In this document: positions 19,384 to 27,620 of the stretch, piece by piece
Numbering within the stretch: position 1 is the stretch's first letter
Layout: the number at the start of each line of letters is the position of its first letter
Origin: Enterobacter sp. R1(2018)
Lineage (GTDB): Bacteria > Pseudomonadota > Gammaproteobacteria > Enterobacterales > Enterobacteriaceae
Assembly (NCBI RefSeq): GCF_003628475.1
Contig: NZ_RCAA01000041.1
Location: 95,681 to 143,420, forward strand
Direction: 5' to 3'
DNA: 47,740 nucleotides
The notes under the pieces: generated by a model
The model's database searches: none
What the model saw: the letters and a program-made list of their open reading frames with translations, nothing else
Told to the model about the DNA's origin: nothing
Program-made: the position numbers and the translations under genes

Positions 19384-19456
19384 ACCGGGTAGCGCAGCGC
19401 TACCCGACCTACAGAAATCGCATCGTAGGGTGGATAAGCGAAGGCGCCGTCCACCG
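19384..19456. repeat. BIME/REP-like paired palindromic repeat, copy B
   Basis: Unit one CCGGGTAGCGCAGCGCTACC (from 19385) and unit two GTAGGGTGGATAAGCG (from 19425) to CCGTCCACCG. It is related to 4626-4698 and 47017-47085. Here it lies inside the arc operon between arcC and arcB, where it could set differential mRNA stability. Confidence 0.7.
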
Positions 19457-19479
19457 AGAAATTCAAAAGGATAACGAAA

Positions 19480-20484
19480 ATGACCATCAGCTTAAAAAAC
19501 CGCAACTTTCTGAAACTGCTGGACTTTAAGCCCGCGGAAATTCAGTACCTGATTGACCTCGCCCGTGAACTGAAAGCGGCGAAAAAAGCCGGCACGGAAA
19601 AGAAAACCCTGGTTGGTAAAAACATCGCGCTGATTTTCGAAAAAACCTCTACCCGCACGCGCTGCGCCTTTGAAGTGGGCGCCTTCGATCAGGGCGCGCA
19701 GGTCACCTACCTCGGCCCAAGCGGCTCGCAGATTGGCCACAAGGAATCCATGAAGGATACCGCTCGCGTACTGGGCCGCATGTATGACGGCATCGAATAC
19801 CGCGGCTACGGCCAGCAGATCGTGGAAGAGCTGGGCGAGTTTGCCGGCGTGCCCGTCTGGAACGGGCTGACCGACGAGTTCCACCCAACGCAAATTCTCG
19901 CCGACCTGATGACCATGCTGGAGCACGCGCCGGACAAAACGCTGCCGGAGATCGCCTTCGCCTATCTCGGCGACGCCCGCAACAACATGGGCAACTCCCT
20001 GATGGTGGGCGCGGCGAAAATGGGGATGGATATCCGTCTTGTCGCTCCGAAAACGTTCTGGCCGGAGGCTGCGCTGGTGGAGCAATGCCGCGAAATTGCG
20101 AAGGAAACAGGCGGCCGCATCATGCTGACCGACAGCGTCGAAGAAGGCGTGGCGGGGGTGGATTTCCTCTACACCGACGTGTGGGTGTCGATGGGCGAGC
20201 CCAAAGAGGCCTGGGCGGAACGCGTGAGCATTATGACTCCCTACCAGGTTAACCAGAAGGTGCTCAATGCCACCGGCAATCCGGCCGTGAAATTTATGCA
20301 CTGCCTGCCTGCATTCCATAACGAGCACACCAAAGTCGGTAAAGAAATTGAAGCGGAATACGGTCTGAAAGGACTGGAGGTAACTGAGGAGGTCTTCGAA
20401 TCCCCGCATTCCATCGTCTTCGACGAAGCCGAAAACCGCATGCATACCATCAAAGCCGTGATGGTTGCCACGCTCGGAGAGTAA
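19480..20484 (+). CDS. arcB: Ornithine carbamoyltransferase, catabolic (ArcB)
   Basis: A 334-residue ornithine carbamoyltransferase. STRTR at residues 57-61, [16 protein letters not shown] and [11 protein letters not shown] are all present. Within an arc cluster its physiological direction is phosphorolysis of citrulline to ornithine and carbamoyl phosphate, which feeds ArcC. It is a paralogue of argI in this window; the two differ throughout, so this is not a recent duplication. Operon position, not motif content, separates the catabolic from the anabolic role, and no ARG box precedes it. A strong hairpin follows its stop codon. Confidence 0.93.
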   Translation: MTISLKNRNFLKLLDFKPAEIQYLIDLARELKAAKKAGTEKKTLVGKNIALIFEKTSTRTRCAFEVGAFDQGAQVTYLGPSGSQIGHKESMKDTARVLGRMYDGIEYRGYGQQIVEELGEFAGVPVWNGLTDEFHPTQILADLMTMLEHAPDKTLPEIAFAYLGDARNNMGNSLMVGAAKMGMDIRLVAPKTFWPEAALVEQCREIAKETGGRIMLTDSVEEGVAGVDFLYTDVWVSMGEPKEAWAERVSIMTPYQVNQKVLNATGNPAVKFMHCLPAFHNEHTKVGKEIEAEYGLKGLEVTEEVFESPHSIVFDEAENRMHTIKAVMVATLGE

Positions 20485-20489
20485 CTTCC

Positions 20490-20519
20490 TCCGGCGGCGG
20501 GAATCGCCCCGCCGCCGGA
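20490..20519 (+). other. GC-rich stem-loop between arcB and arcD
   Basis: A perfect 12-bp stem, TCCGGCGGCGGG / CCCGCCGCCGGA, with a six-base loop and no T-tract. A smaller stem TGCGGC / GCCGCA follows at 20531-20547 just before the arcD ribosome site. Likely an mRNA-stability or partial-termination element within the operon. Confidence 0.65.
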
Positions 20520-20559
20520 TATACATTCGTGCGGCAAAGCGCCGCAGGAGGAAAGGAAA

Positions 20560-22029
20560 ATGGCCGATGTTACCCACGGGGATGTCAGCGCGACATCCGC
20601 AGCAGCAGAAAAAAAATTAGGACTCAGCGCGCTGGTCGCGCTGGTTATTGGCTCCATGATTGGCGGCGGCGTATTCAGCCTGCCGCAAAACTTTGGCTCC
20701 GTTGCCTCACCCGGCGCGTTACTGGTCGGCTGGGCCATCACCGGCGTCGGGATGCTTTGTCTGGCTTTTATTTATCAAAATCTCAGCTCCCGCTGTCCTG
20801 AACTTGAAGGCGGCGTCTACAGCTACGCTCGCGCAGGCTTCGGCGATTTTATCGGTTTTCAGTCGGCCTGGGGCTACTGGTTCTCCGCCTGGCTTGGCAA
20901 TGTCTCTTACGCCGTGCTGCTGTTCAGCGCGATGAGCTTTTTCATCCCGGTATTCGGCGATGGCAACAATCTGCCCTCGATAATCGGCGCTTCCGTAGTG
21001 CTGTGGCTGGTTCACGCCCTGGTGCTGCGCGGCGTACGGGAAGCGGCTTATATCAACACCATCCTCACCGTGGTGAAAGTCGTTATCCTGCTGGTATTTA
21101 TCGTCGCCGTGCTGATCGCGTTTCGTCTCGGCGTGTTCACCGCCGATTTCTGGGGGCGCATGATGATCGTCGGCGGTCAGGAACCGGCGCTGTTCGATCA
21201 GGTGAAAAATACCATGCTGGTCACCACCTGGGTGTTTATCGGCATCGAAGGGGCGACGGTGGTTTCTGCCCGCGCGGCAAACCGCAGCGATATCGGTAAG
21301 GCAACGGTAATCGGACTGCTCGGCGCGCTGGCGATTTATGTGCTGGTTAGCGTGCTGTCGATGGGGATCCTCGATCAGGCCGCCCTTGCGGGGCTCAAAA
21401 ATCCTTCGATGGCCGGCGTGCTTGAAAGCGTGGTCGGCCCGTGGGGCGCGAAATTCGTCGCCGGCGGCGTCATTCTGTCCGTCGCCGGCGCCCTGCTTGC
21501 CTGGACGTTGTTCGCCGCAGAATTGCCGCGCGTTGCCGCCCTTGATGGCATCTTTCCGAAGGTGTTCGCTAAAGAAAACGCCCGCCATTCCCCGTCGTTT
21601 TCGCTGTGGATAACCAACGGCTTAATCCAGCTGTTCCTGATCCTGACGCTGTTCTATGAGGCAGGCTATCAGGCGCTCTTCTCTATCGCGACCGCCGCCA
21701 TCCTGCCGCCGTATCTGTTCAGCGCAGCTTACGGCCTGAAGCTTGCCTGGACGGGCGAACGTTATGCCGAAGGCGAATCGCGTACGGGCGGGATCGTGCT
21801 TGGCGCTATTGCTACGGTGTATGGATTCTGGCTTTGCTACGCCGCCGGGGATTCCATGCTGCTCAGCTCGCTGCTATTTACCCCGGGACTTGCGGTTTTC
21901 CTGTGGCAGAAAAAACAGCAGGGAGAAGCATTACTAAAAAGCTATGAATGGGCGCTCGTGGCGGCGCTGCTGCTGCTGGCGGCCTGGACGTTAAAACTGG
22001 TCTTTACCGGCGCAATACAGATTGCTTAA
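20560..22029 (+). CDS. arcD: Arginine/ornithine antiporter ArcD
   Basis: A 489-residue APC-superfamily transporter with about 12-13 membrane segments. The family start motif is visible (LVALVIGSMIGGGVFSLPQN, residues about 26-45), as is the conserved FIGIEGATVVSARA near residue 230. In the arc pathway it exchanges external arginine for internal ornithine without energy cost. It follows arcB in the same orientation with an AGGAGG-type ribosome site. The hydrophilic N-terminus (residues 1-20) is typical of the group. Exchange of other basic amino acids cannot be excluded from sequence alone. Confidence 0.92.
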   Translation: MADVTHGDVSATSAAAEKKLGLSALVALVIGSMIGGGVFSLPQNFGSVASPGALLVGWAITGVGMLCLAFIYQNLSSRCPELEGGVYSYARAGFGDFIGFQSAWGYWFSAWLGNVSYAVLLFSAMSFFIPVFGDGNNLPSIIGASVVLWLVHALVLRGVREAAYINTILTVVKVVILLVFIVAVLIAFRLGVFTADFWGRMMIVGGQEPALFDQVKNTMLVTTWVFIGIEGATVVSARAANRSDIGKATVIGLLGALAIYVLVSVLSMGILDQAALAGLKNPSMAGVLESVVGPWGAKFVAGGVILSVAGALLAWTLFAAELPRVAALDGIFPKVFAKENARHSPSFSLWITNGLIQLFLILTLFYEAGYQALFSIATAAILPPYLFSAAYGLKLAWTGERYAEGESRTGGIVLGAIATVYGFWLCYAAGDSMLLSSLLFTPGLAVFLWQKKQQGEALLKSYEWALVAALLLLAAWTLKLVFTGAIQIA

Positions 22030-22033
22030 GAGA

Positions 22034-22057
22034 TTAACGCCCCTTTCGGGGCGTTAA
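22034..22057 (+). terminator. Terminator-like hairpin after arcD
   Basis: Perfect 10-bp stem TTAACGCCCC / GGGGCGTTAA with a TTTC loop directly after the arcD stop. The T-tract is short, so termination may be partial and the argR-like gene may still be read from the arc promoter. Confidence 0.65.
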
Positions 22058-22185
22058 ATGCTGAAAGTTACGTGATTTATAATATTTTTAGTTACTAACG
22101 CTATCAAAGTCAGATCTATCAAACAGTTTAAATCTATAAGTGGCGTAAATTAATCACCTATAAAAAACATGGAATGGTGAATACG

Positions 22186-22665
22186 ATGAGGATCTCCCGC
22201 ACGTCATCAGAAAAAGAGCAGAGTCAGCTGACGCTGTGCCAACGGCTTATCGTCCATAAAAGCTATCACTCCCAGGAAGAGCTGCGTCGCGATATGCAGC
22301 GCCACGGCTTTGAAGCCATCAGCCAGTCGACGATTTCGCGACTGCTGAAGCTGCTTGGAGTGATTAAAATGCGCAACGCGAAAGGGCAAAAAATCTACGC
22401 GCTAAACCCGCAGGAACAGCCGGAACCGGATGCCGCGCGCTCGGTGGCGGAGATGGTGATTAGCGTCGAGCATAATGCAGAATTTATTATGATTCACGCC
22501 GTCGCCGGCTACGGTCGCGCCGTGGCAAAAATTCTTGATTACCGCGCCCTGCCGGAGATTTTAGGCGTAGTGGCGGGCAGCAGCGTGGTATGGATCGCGC
22601 CGCGCGAAGTGCAAAAAACGCCTCAGGTCTATCGCCGTATTATGCAAACGCTGGGGCTACATTAG
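22186..22665 (+). CDS. ArgR-family regulator linked to the arc cluster (diverged paralogue)
   Basis: A 159-residue protein with the ArgR two-domain plan: an N-terminal winged helix (ISQSTISRLLKLLGVIKMRN) and a C-terminal oligomerisation/effector domain (EHNAEFIMIHAVAGYGRAVA, then ILGVVAGSSVVWIAPRE). In E. coli ArgR the arginine pocket uses Gln106, Asp113 and the Asp pair of GDD (128-129). By alignment this protein has Arg in place of Gln106, keeps the next Asp, and has Ser-Ser for Asp-Asp. It is therefore unlikely to sense arginine in the standard way. Start 22186 is chosen because GGTGA lies five bases before it; an in-frame ATG at 22174 is possible. The true housekeeping argR should lie elsewhere. 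Confidence 0.88.
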   Translation: MRISRTSSEKEQSQLTLCQRLIVHKSYHSQEELRRDMQRHGFEAISQSTISRLLKLLGVIKMRNAKGQKIYALNPQEQPEPDAARSVAEMVISVEHNAEFIMIHAVAGYGRAVAKILDYRALPEILGVVAGSSVVWIAPREVQKTPQVYRRIMQTLGLH

Positions 22666-22725
22666 CGCTGCATGAGTATTCATCGCAACCGTTTGCCTGT
22701 GGATATAAAAGTGTGAAATTGCCCC

Positions 22726-22766
22726 TTGCGATGTAAATCCACGCGCGTATAATGCGCCACAATTTG
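22726..22766 (+). promoter_or_regulatory. pyrBI promoter with UTP-sensitive start site
   Basis: TTGCGA (22726-22731), a 16-bp spacer and a consensus TATAAT (22748-22753). The expected start region reads AATTTG (22761-22766), as in E. coli pyrBI, where UTP causes repeated addition of U at the TTT run and aborts transcription. Both promoter and slippage site are seen directly; the mechanism is from E. coli. Confidence 0.88.
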
Positions 22767-22778
22767 CCAGGAGGAAGC

Positions 22779-22883
22779 ATGGTCAAGTGTGTTCAAAAAA
22801 TTGTCACACCTCGTCGTCTGCAAGACGACGCGACGCCGTTTTTCTTTCCGCTGCATCAATCAATTTCAAAGGCCCCTCATTGA
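22779..22883 (+). CDS. pyrL: pyrBI operon leader peptide PyrL
   Basis: A 34-residue leader peptide ([20 protein letters not shown] then [14 protein letters not shown]), preceded by a strong AGGAGGA ribosome site. The E. coli peptide is 44 residues and shares the MVxCV start and the FFFP run. The three Phe codons lie over the U-rich stretch where RNA polymerase slows when UTP is low; a closely following ribosome then prevents the attenuator hairpin. The stop codon TGA lies inside the attenuator stem (22881-22883), tying translation to attenuation. Confidence 0.9.
   Translation: MVKCVQKIVTPRRLQDDATPFFFPLHQSISKAPH
22812..22830 (+). promoter_or_regulatory. Transcription pause hairpin in the pyrL leader
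   Basis: Perfect 8-bp stem CGTCGTCT / AGACGACG with a GCA loop, placed upstream of the U-rich run as in the E. coli leader, where polymerase pauses when UTP is scarce. Confidence 0.75.
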
Positions 22884-22896
22884 GGGGCTTTTTTTT
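22872..22896 (+). terminator. pyrBI attenuator
   Basis: GCCCCTC / GAGGGGC with an ATT loop and eight T (22889-22896). It overlaps the end of pyrL and lies 28 bp before pyrB; it terminates transcription when pyrimidines are plentiful. Confidence 0.95.
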
Positions 22897-22924
22897 GCCC
22901 GACGCACGAGAACAGGAGATAAAC

Positions 22925-23857
22925 ATGGCTAACCCGCTGTATCAAAAACATATCATTTCCATAAACGATCTCAGCCGTGAAGAGCTTGAACTGGTACTGG
23001 CTACCGCCGCGAAACTCAAGGCGAACCCGCAGCCGGAACTGTTAAAGCATAAGGTTATCGCCAGCTGTTTCTTCGAGGCGTCCACGCGTACCCGTCTCTC
23101 GTTCGAAACCTCCATTCACCGTCTGGGCGCGTCCGTTGTCGGCTTCTCCGACAGCAGCAATACCTCGCTGGGTAAAAAAGGCGAAACCCTCGCGGACACC
23201 ATCTCGGTGATTAGCACCTACGTCGACGCGATTGTGATGCGCCACCCGCAGGAAGGCGCGGCGCGACTGGCTACCGAATTTTCCGGCAACGTACCCATCC
23301 TGAACGCGGGCGACGGCGCAAACCAGCATCCGACCCAGACGCTGCTCGATCTGTTCACTATCCAGGAAACCCAGGGCCGGCTGGAAAACCTGAATATCGC
23401 GATGGTCGGCGATCTGAAATACGGCCGCACCGTGCACTCTTTAGCGCAGGCGCTGGCGAAGTTTAGCGGCAACCGCTTCTACTTTATCGCGCCAAACGCG
23501 CTGGCGATGCCTAAGTACATCCTCGATATGCTTAATGAGAAAGGCATCGCATGGAGCTGCCACGAGGCCATCGACGATGTGGTGAGCGAGCTGGATATTC
23601 TGTACATGACCCGCGTGCAAAAAGAGCGTCTCGACCCGTCGGAATACGCCAACGTGAAGGCGCAGTTTGTGCTGCGCGCCGCAGACCTGGCGGGCGCGCG
23701 TGAAAATATGAAAGTCCTGCACCCGCTGCCGCGCGTGGATGAGATCACCACCGACGTGGATAAAACGCCTCACGCCTGGTATTTCCAGCAGGCAGGCAAC
23801 GGCATTTTTGCTCGCCAGGCGCTGCTGGCTCTGGTTTTGAATCGCGAACTGGCTTAA
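22925..23857 (+). CDS. pyrB: Aspartate carbamoyltransferase catalytic chain PyrB
   Basis: A 310-residue catalytic chain that joins carbamoyl phosphate and aspartate, the committed step of pyrimidine synthesis. STRTR is at residues 53-57; [20 protein letters not shown], the flexible-loop region around SKKGE-like GKKGETLAD, and the C-terminal HPLPRVDEI are present. Length agrees with E. coli PyrB (311). AGGAGA precedes the ATG; the open frame upstream overlaps the pyrL leader and is not used. It forms the dodecameric holoenzyme with PyrI and competes for carbamoyl phosphate with the two ornithine carbamoyltransferases in this window. Confidence 0.99.
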   Translation: MANPLYQKHIISINDLSREELELVLATAAKLKANPQPELLKHKVIASCFFEASTRTRLSFETSIHRLGASVVGFSDSSNTSLGKKGETLADTISVISTYVDAIVMRHPQEGAARLATEFSGNVPILNAGDGANQHPTQTLLDLFTIQETQGRLENLNIAMVGDLKYGRTVHSLAQALAKFSGNRFYFIAPNALAMPKYILDMLNEKGIAWSCHEAIDDVVSELDILYMTRVQKERLDPSEYANVKAQFVLRAADLAGARENMKVLHPLPRVDEITTDVDKTPHAWYFQQAGNGIFARQALLALVLNRELA

Positions 23858-23873
23858 GTGAGAGGAAAAGAAG

Positions 23874-24335
23874 ATGACCCAGGATAACAAATTACAGGTT
23901 GAAGCTATCAAACGCGGCACGGTTATCGACCATATCCCGGCGCAGGTAGGCTTTAAGCTGCTGACGCTGTTCCAGCTGACCGAAACCGAACAGCGCATTA
24001 CCATCGGTCTGAACCTGCCTTCCCGCGCGCAGGGCCGCAAGGATCTGATTAAGATTGAGAATACTTTCCTGACCGACGAGCAGGTAAACCAGCTGGCGCT
24101 CTACGCGCCGCACGCCACGGTTAACCGCATCGACGAATATGAAGTGGTCGGCAAAAGCCGTCCTACGCTGCCGGAACGCATCGAAAAAGTGCTGATCTGC
24201 CCGAACAGCAACTGCATCAGCCGCAGCGAGCCGGTTTCTTCCTCTTTCGCGGTGAAAAAACGCGGCGAAGACATCAGCCTGAAGTGTAAATACTGCGAGA
24301 AAGAGTTCGCTCATCATGTGGTACTGGCGGATTAA
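23874..24335 (+). CDS. pyrI: Aspartate carbamoyltransferase regulatory chain PyrI
   Basis: A 153-residue regulatory chain, the same length as in E. coli. The zinc site is intact: CPNSNC (Cys near 109 and 114) and CKYC (Cys near 138 and 141), which holds it to PyrB. The N-terminal nucleotide domain ([20 protein letters not shown]) binds CTP and ATP to inhibit or activate the enzyme. It follows pyrB by 16 bases with a GAGGAAAAG ribosome site and shares its attenuator-controlled promoter. Confidence 0.99.
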   Translation: MTQDNKLQVEAIKRGTVIDHIPAQVGFKLLTLFQLTETEQRITIGLNLPSRAQGRKDLIKIENTFLTDEQVNQLALYAPHATVNRIDEYEVVGKSRPTLPERIEKVLICPNSNCISRSEPVSSSFAVKKRGEDISLKCKYCEKEFAHHVVLAD

Positions 24336-24348
24336 ACGCTGCCGCTAA

Positions 24349-24394
24349 TGACAACCAGGCTCCCTTCCCTATAATGGGCGGGAGCTTTGTAACC
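24349..24394 (+). promoter_or_regulatory. pyrI-ridA intergenic: hairpin and candidate ridA promoter
   Basis: GGCTCCC and GGGAGC (24359-24389) can pair around a consensus TATAAT (24370-24375); ATGACA at 24349-24354 is a possible -35 with a short 15-bp spacer. The stretch may both end pyrBI and start ridA. Confidence 0.45.
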
Positions 24395-24412
24395 CATTTT
24401 TGAGGAAGAAAA

Positions 24413-24799
24413 ATGTCTCGTACTATCAGCACCGAAAACGCACCGGCCGCCATCGGTCCCTATGTTCAGGGCGTCGATCTGGGCAGCATGATCATCACTT
24501 CCGGGCAGATCCCGGTCGATCCAAAAACCGGCAGCGTGCCGGAAGATGTGGCCGCCCAGGCGCGCCAGTCTCTGGAAAACGTGCAGGCTATCGTTGAAGC
24601 GGCTGGCCTGAAGGTTGGCGATATTGTAAAAACCACGGTATTCGTTAAAGACCTTAACGACTTCGCCACCGTAAACGCTACCTACGAAGCTTTCTTCACC
24701 GAGCACAAAGCGACTTTCCCGGCGCGCTCCTGCGTGGAGGTAGCCCGCCTGCCGAAAGACGTGAAAATTGAAATTGAAGCGATCGCTATTCGCCGCTAA
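24413..24799 (+). CDS. ridA: 2-iminobutanoate/2-iminopropanoate deaminase RidA
   Basis: A 128-residue YjgF/Rid protein that hydrolyses reactive enamine/imine intermediates released by PLP enzymes such as threonine dehydratase, protecting other PLP enzymes. The catalytic Arg lies in FPARSCVEVARLPKDV (about residue 105), and the family run GLKVGDIVKTTVFVKDLNDF is intact; length matches E. coli. GAGGAAGAAA precedes the ATG. It keeps its usual place beside pyrI. A rho-independent terminator follows. Confidence 0.98.
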   Translation: MSRTISTENAPAAIGPYVQGVDLGSMIITSGQIPVDPKTGSVPEDVAAQARQSLENVQAIVEAAGLKVGDIVKTTVFVKDLNDFATVNATYEAFFTEHKATFPARSCVEVARLPKDVKIEIEAIAIRR

Positions 24800-24820
24800 T
24801 TTCCTTCAGGTAACAAAATA

Positions 24821-24844
24821 AGGGCCGCTTACGCGGCCTTTTTT
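24821..24844. terminator. Terminator after ridA
   Basis: GGCCGC / GCGGCC with a TTAC loop followed by six T. It lies between convergent ridA and the hexosaminidase gene; the A-rich stretch on its left (AACAAAATAAG) also gives a modest T-run for the opposite strand. Confidence 0.88.
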
Positions 24845-24850
24845 ACACGT

Positions 24851-27241
24851 TTATTTCACGCTGGCGCGTAATAACTTTTGCAAAGGATAAACGGCGGCGA
24901 TAACCACTTCATCCTGGGTTTGCGCCGCATCATCAAGCTGTTTTTGAATGTCGCCGCGCTCGCCGTCGCTGAGCGTCCCCTGCTTTGCCACAAGGTCAGT
25001 TAAACGCAGGCCGATACCCGCGAGTTTGTCCACGCTTTCAGCCACCGGTTTTAACGCCTTAAGCTGATAGTTTCCGTCAATCAACGTCAGCGCGTCAGGC
25101 GTGTTGCTCTGCCAGCGCGCAAAGACGTGGCGCAGGGATTCCGCACTGTTACCGTCTTCCGGATCGGCCACCAGCTTGTCTGCCCAGGCATCTATCGCCC
25201 GCACCTGGCTGCTTTCCGCCGCCAGCGCATCCGCAAAACGGTTAAGCGGCTCGAAGTGATGGTAGTTACCCGCCTGGAATTTAAGATGCTGGCGCGTGTA
25301 ATACTGCGCGGGCTCTATAGCCTGGGCGAGAATTTGCAGCGGCATAATGTCCGGCGTACCTGCAAGGCGCGTCATCTGCTGCACGGCGGCGGTATGCTGC
25401 CGCAGCCCAACGGAGACGGTTGACCAGGCATCAATCGCCTGCAGGCGCTGATACATGTTGTCGATGTCTTTTACCTCTTCCGCGGACCACAGGCGCTCCG
25501 CTACGGCAAAGGCTCGCGGCCAGAGCTTGATATCAAGCAGCGGGGAGGAGACGTTTTCCGCCCACAGCGCGGCTTCGCCGCCGATAATATTGCCGGTCTG
25601 CTCAGGCGTCGGCACCGTCGGCTGCACGCCGTCCGGCACGCTGTCGAGCTTTTGCCCGGTGGCCGGATAACGTACGTTGCCCACCAGGAAATAACCGTTC
25701 AGCTTATCCTGATCCACCGTCACCACCGGGCGCGTCTCGCCCATCCAGGTATCAACCGTGAAGGTCACCTGATGCGCGTTCAGCCATTCGATATCGCGTA
25801 CGGCGCGACGGGATTTCCCGGCAAAGTCGATAAATCCTCGCCAGCCGTTTTTATTGTTCACCAGCGTGAAGCTGCCTTCCACGGGCTTGCCCTTCAGACG
25901 CGGCATAGTGAAGAACCAGCTTTGCGCGCTATCAGCGGAGGTTATTTGATCGATGCCGTTTAAGCCCTGCGGCAGGATCTCATTGCGATAGTGGTAAGCC
26001 GTCGACTGGGGCTGATCGAGATAAAAGCCCGTAGAGAGGATCCCTTTATAGCCATTCGCGGCGACGGTGCCCAACGCGTCCTGCCCTTGCCAGGACTGGA
26101 TCAAAATGCTTTTCGGCAGATCCGGATGGTAGATCTCGTCCCAGCCCATCATCTGGCGATGATGCTTTTCAAGGATTTTTTCCAGCCGCTGGTTAAAGTA
26201 GGTCTGCAATGCGTGGGTATCAGCAATATTATGCTGCTTCATAAACGACTGGATAGAGGCGGATTCCTTCCATTGGCTGTCGTCCACCTCGTCGCCGCCG
26301 ATATGCAAATAGGCGTCCGGGAAGATCGCCGCAAGCTCGCCTGTCAGGGCGTCAACGAATTTGTAAGTGGCCTCGTTGGTCGGGTTAAGCAGAGGTTTGA
26401 GGACGCCCCAGTGGCGCTCCATCTGGTATGGCCCCGGCGCGCTCATCAATTCCGGGTAGGCCACCGCAATCGCCGAGGCGTGACCGGGTAAATCCATTTC
26501 CGGCACCACGCGAATCCCCAGCCTTGTCGCATAGCGCACCACCTCTTTCATCTGCGCCTGCGTGTAAAACTGGCCGTCGCTGGCGAGCTGTTGCAGCCTG
26601 GGGTAGGCCGTCGAGGCGAAGCGCCAGCCCTGATCGTCGGTCAGATGCCAGTGGAAGACGTTGAGCTTGGCGCTCGCCATGCCGTCCAGCTGGCGCAAAA
26701 TATCCTCGATCGGCACAAAGTGGCGGGCGGAATCCAGCAGCATGCCGCGCCACGGGAAACGCGGTACGTCTTTAATCGCAACGAAGGGAACAGAGGTATT
26801 TTGCGGTCCGTTCTGGATGAGCTGCAGCAGCGTTTCCATACCGCGCATCGCCCCAAAACGGGTGTTGGCGGTGAGCTTGATGCCGTCAGCCGTTACGCTC
26901 AGCTCGTAACGCTCATCGCTGCCGAGTACGGGCAATGGATCGACCGCTTTGTTGATATGAATAGCGATAGTTGGGCTGGTGGGGTTAGCCTGCGCGGGCT
27001 GAAGCTGCCAGCCGGTTTGCTGCGCAATGCGCTGACGCCAGCGCTCCGTTGCGCCGTCGAGCCTGTCGCCGGTGATTTTTATCGACACCGCATTATCCAA
27101 CACCAGGCTGCCTTCCGCCGCCGGGCGATTCACCTGCTGCGGCCAGGGCATTAGCGGCAGGTCCCCTGCCGGCGCGGCGTTTGCCTGACAGGCGATACAA
27201 ATACAGCCGGCTAGCAGACCTGAACGTATTGATTTAAACAT
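24851..27241 (-). CDS. Beta-N-acetylhexosaminidase, glycoside hydrolase family 20 (secreted)
   Basis: A 796-residue enzyme with an N-terminal signal peptide (MFKSIRSGLLAGCICIACQA, cleavage near NAA-AP). An N-terminal GH20b domain (about 30-160) precedes the TIM-barrel, with the catalytic Asp-Glu pair in HIGGDEVDDSQW near residue 318 and WHLTDDQGWR, MGWDEIYHPDLPKS and AALWAENVSS further on. A C-terminal beta-hexosaminidase-type domain ends it. It should release terminal N-acetylglucosamine from chito-oligosaccharides or glycans in the periplasm or outside the cell. AAGGAA lies before the ATG at 27241. No transporter or chitinase is adjacent, so the natural substrate is open. E. coli K-12 has no such gene here. 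Confidence 0.9.
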   Translation of the reverse strand: MFKSIRSGLLAGCICIACQANAAPAGDLPLMPWPQQVNRPAAEGSLVLDNAVSIKITGDRLDGATERWRQRIAQQTGWQLQPAQANPTSPTIAIHINKAVDPLPVLGSDERYELSVTADGIKLTANTRFGAMRGMETLLQLIQNGPQNTSVPFVAIKDVPRFPWRGMLLDSARHFVPIEDILRQLDGMASAKLNVFHWHLTDDQGWRFASTAYPRLQQLASDGQFYTQAQMKEVVRYATRLGIRVVPEMDLPGHASAIAVAYPELMSAPGPYQMERHWGVLKPLLNPTNEATYKFVDALTGELAAIFPDAYLHIGGDEVDDSQWKESASIQSFMKQHNIADTHALQTYFNQRLEKILEKHHRQMMGWDEIYHPDLPKSILIQSWQGQDALGTVAANGYKGILSTGFYLDQPQSTAYHYRNEILPQGLNGIDQITSADSAQSWFFTMPRLKGKPVEGSFTLVNNKNGWRGFIDFAGKSRRAVRDIEWLNAHQVTFTVDTWMGETRPVVTVDQDKLNGYFLVGNVRYPATGQKLDSVPDGVQPTVPTPEQTGNIIGGEAALWAENVSSPLLDIKLWPRAFAVAERLWSAEEVKDIDNMYQRLQAIDAWSTVSVGLRQHTAAVQQMTRLAGTPDIMPLQILAQAIEPAQYYTRQHLKFQAGNYHHFEPLNRFADALAAESSQVRAIDAWADKLVADPEDGNSAESLRHVFARWQSNTPDALTLIDGNYQLKALKPVAESVDKLAGIGLRLTDLVAKQGTLSDGERGDIQKQLDDAAQTQDEVVIAAVYPLQKLLRASVK

Positions 27242-27321
27242 GAATATTCCTTCAGAGGTGACGGGCCAGAAAAAACAAAAACACTCTGGTAACACGTGGA
27301 AAAATATTCATCAAGGCTATG

Positions 27322-27344
27322 GCGAGATGCAGATCACATCTCGC
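27322..27344. promoter_or_regulatory. Palindrome upstream of the hexosaminidase gene
   Basis: GCGAGATG-N7-CATCTCGC, 80 bp before the start codon. On the gene's strand it contains TGTGA with a poor second half, so it may be a weak CRP site or an operator for another regulator. Confidence 0.4.
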
Positions 27345-27350
27345 TAATTT

Positions 27351-27616
27351 AGGCTGTGATCCGCCCTTGTACGTGGTACCGGCGCAGTCCCAAAAGCCCG
27401 AAATCAAGGCAGAAGGTGCAGGTCATAGCCACCTATAATCAAACCTGATAACGCAGAGTTCGGGCTTTTGGGGCGCGCCCCGAAGGGCTGGGGCCATTTG
27501 AGCACGCAGCGGCGTTACTCTCTGCTTATTTGGCCAACCAAATCTCACAGTTCGCGTCTTGCTGCGTACTCAAATGACCTCCAGCGGTGCTCAGGTCCAA
27601 GGGCGGGTCACAGCCT
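27351..27616. mobile_element. 266-bp multi-palindromic element with 19-bp terminal inverted repeats (MITE-like, unidentified)
   Basis: The ends are AGGCTGTGATCCGCCCTTG (27351-27369) and its reverse complement with one mismatch (27598-27616). Inside are three further palindromes: a perfect 14-bp inverted repeat CCCAAAAGCCCGAA (27389-27402) / TTCGGGCTTTTGGG (27459-27472); a 12-bp palindrome GGGGCGCGCCCC (27470-27481); and a 19-bp arm pair, 17 of 19 matching, GGCCATTTGAGCACGCAGC (27492-27510) / 27561-27579. There is no coding frame of note. It fills the gap between the 3' end of mgtA (stop at 27621) and the hexosaminidase promoter. A non-autonomous mobile element or a structured RNA are both possible; no clear target-site duplication is seen. 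Confidence 0.6.
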
Positions 27617-27620
27617 TTGA

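Noticed and set aside
19492-20577. Open frame of 361 codons opposite arcB
   Set aside because: Antisense shadow of a strongly biased coding frame; the product has no recognisable domain.
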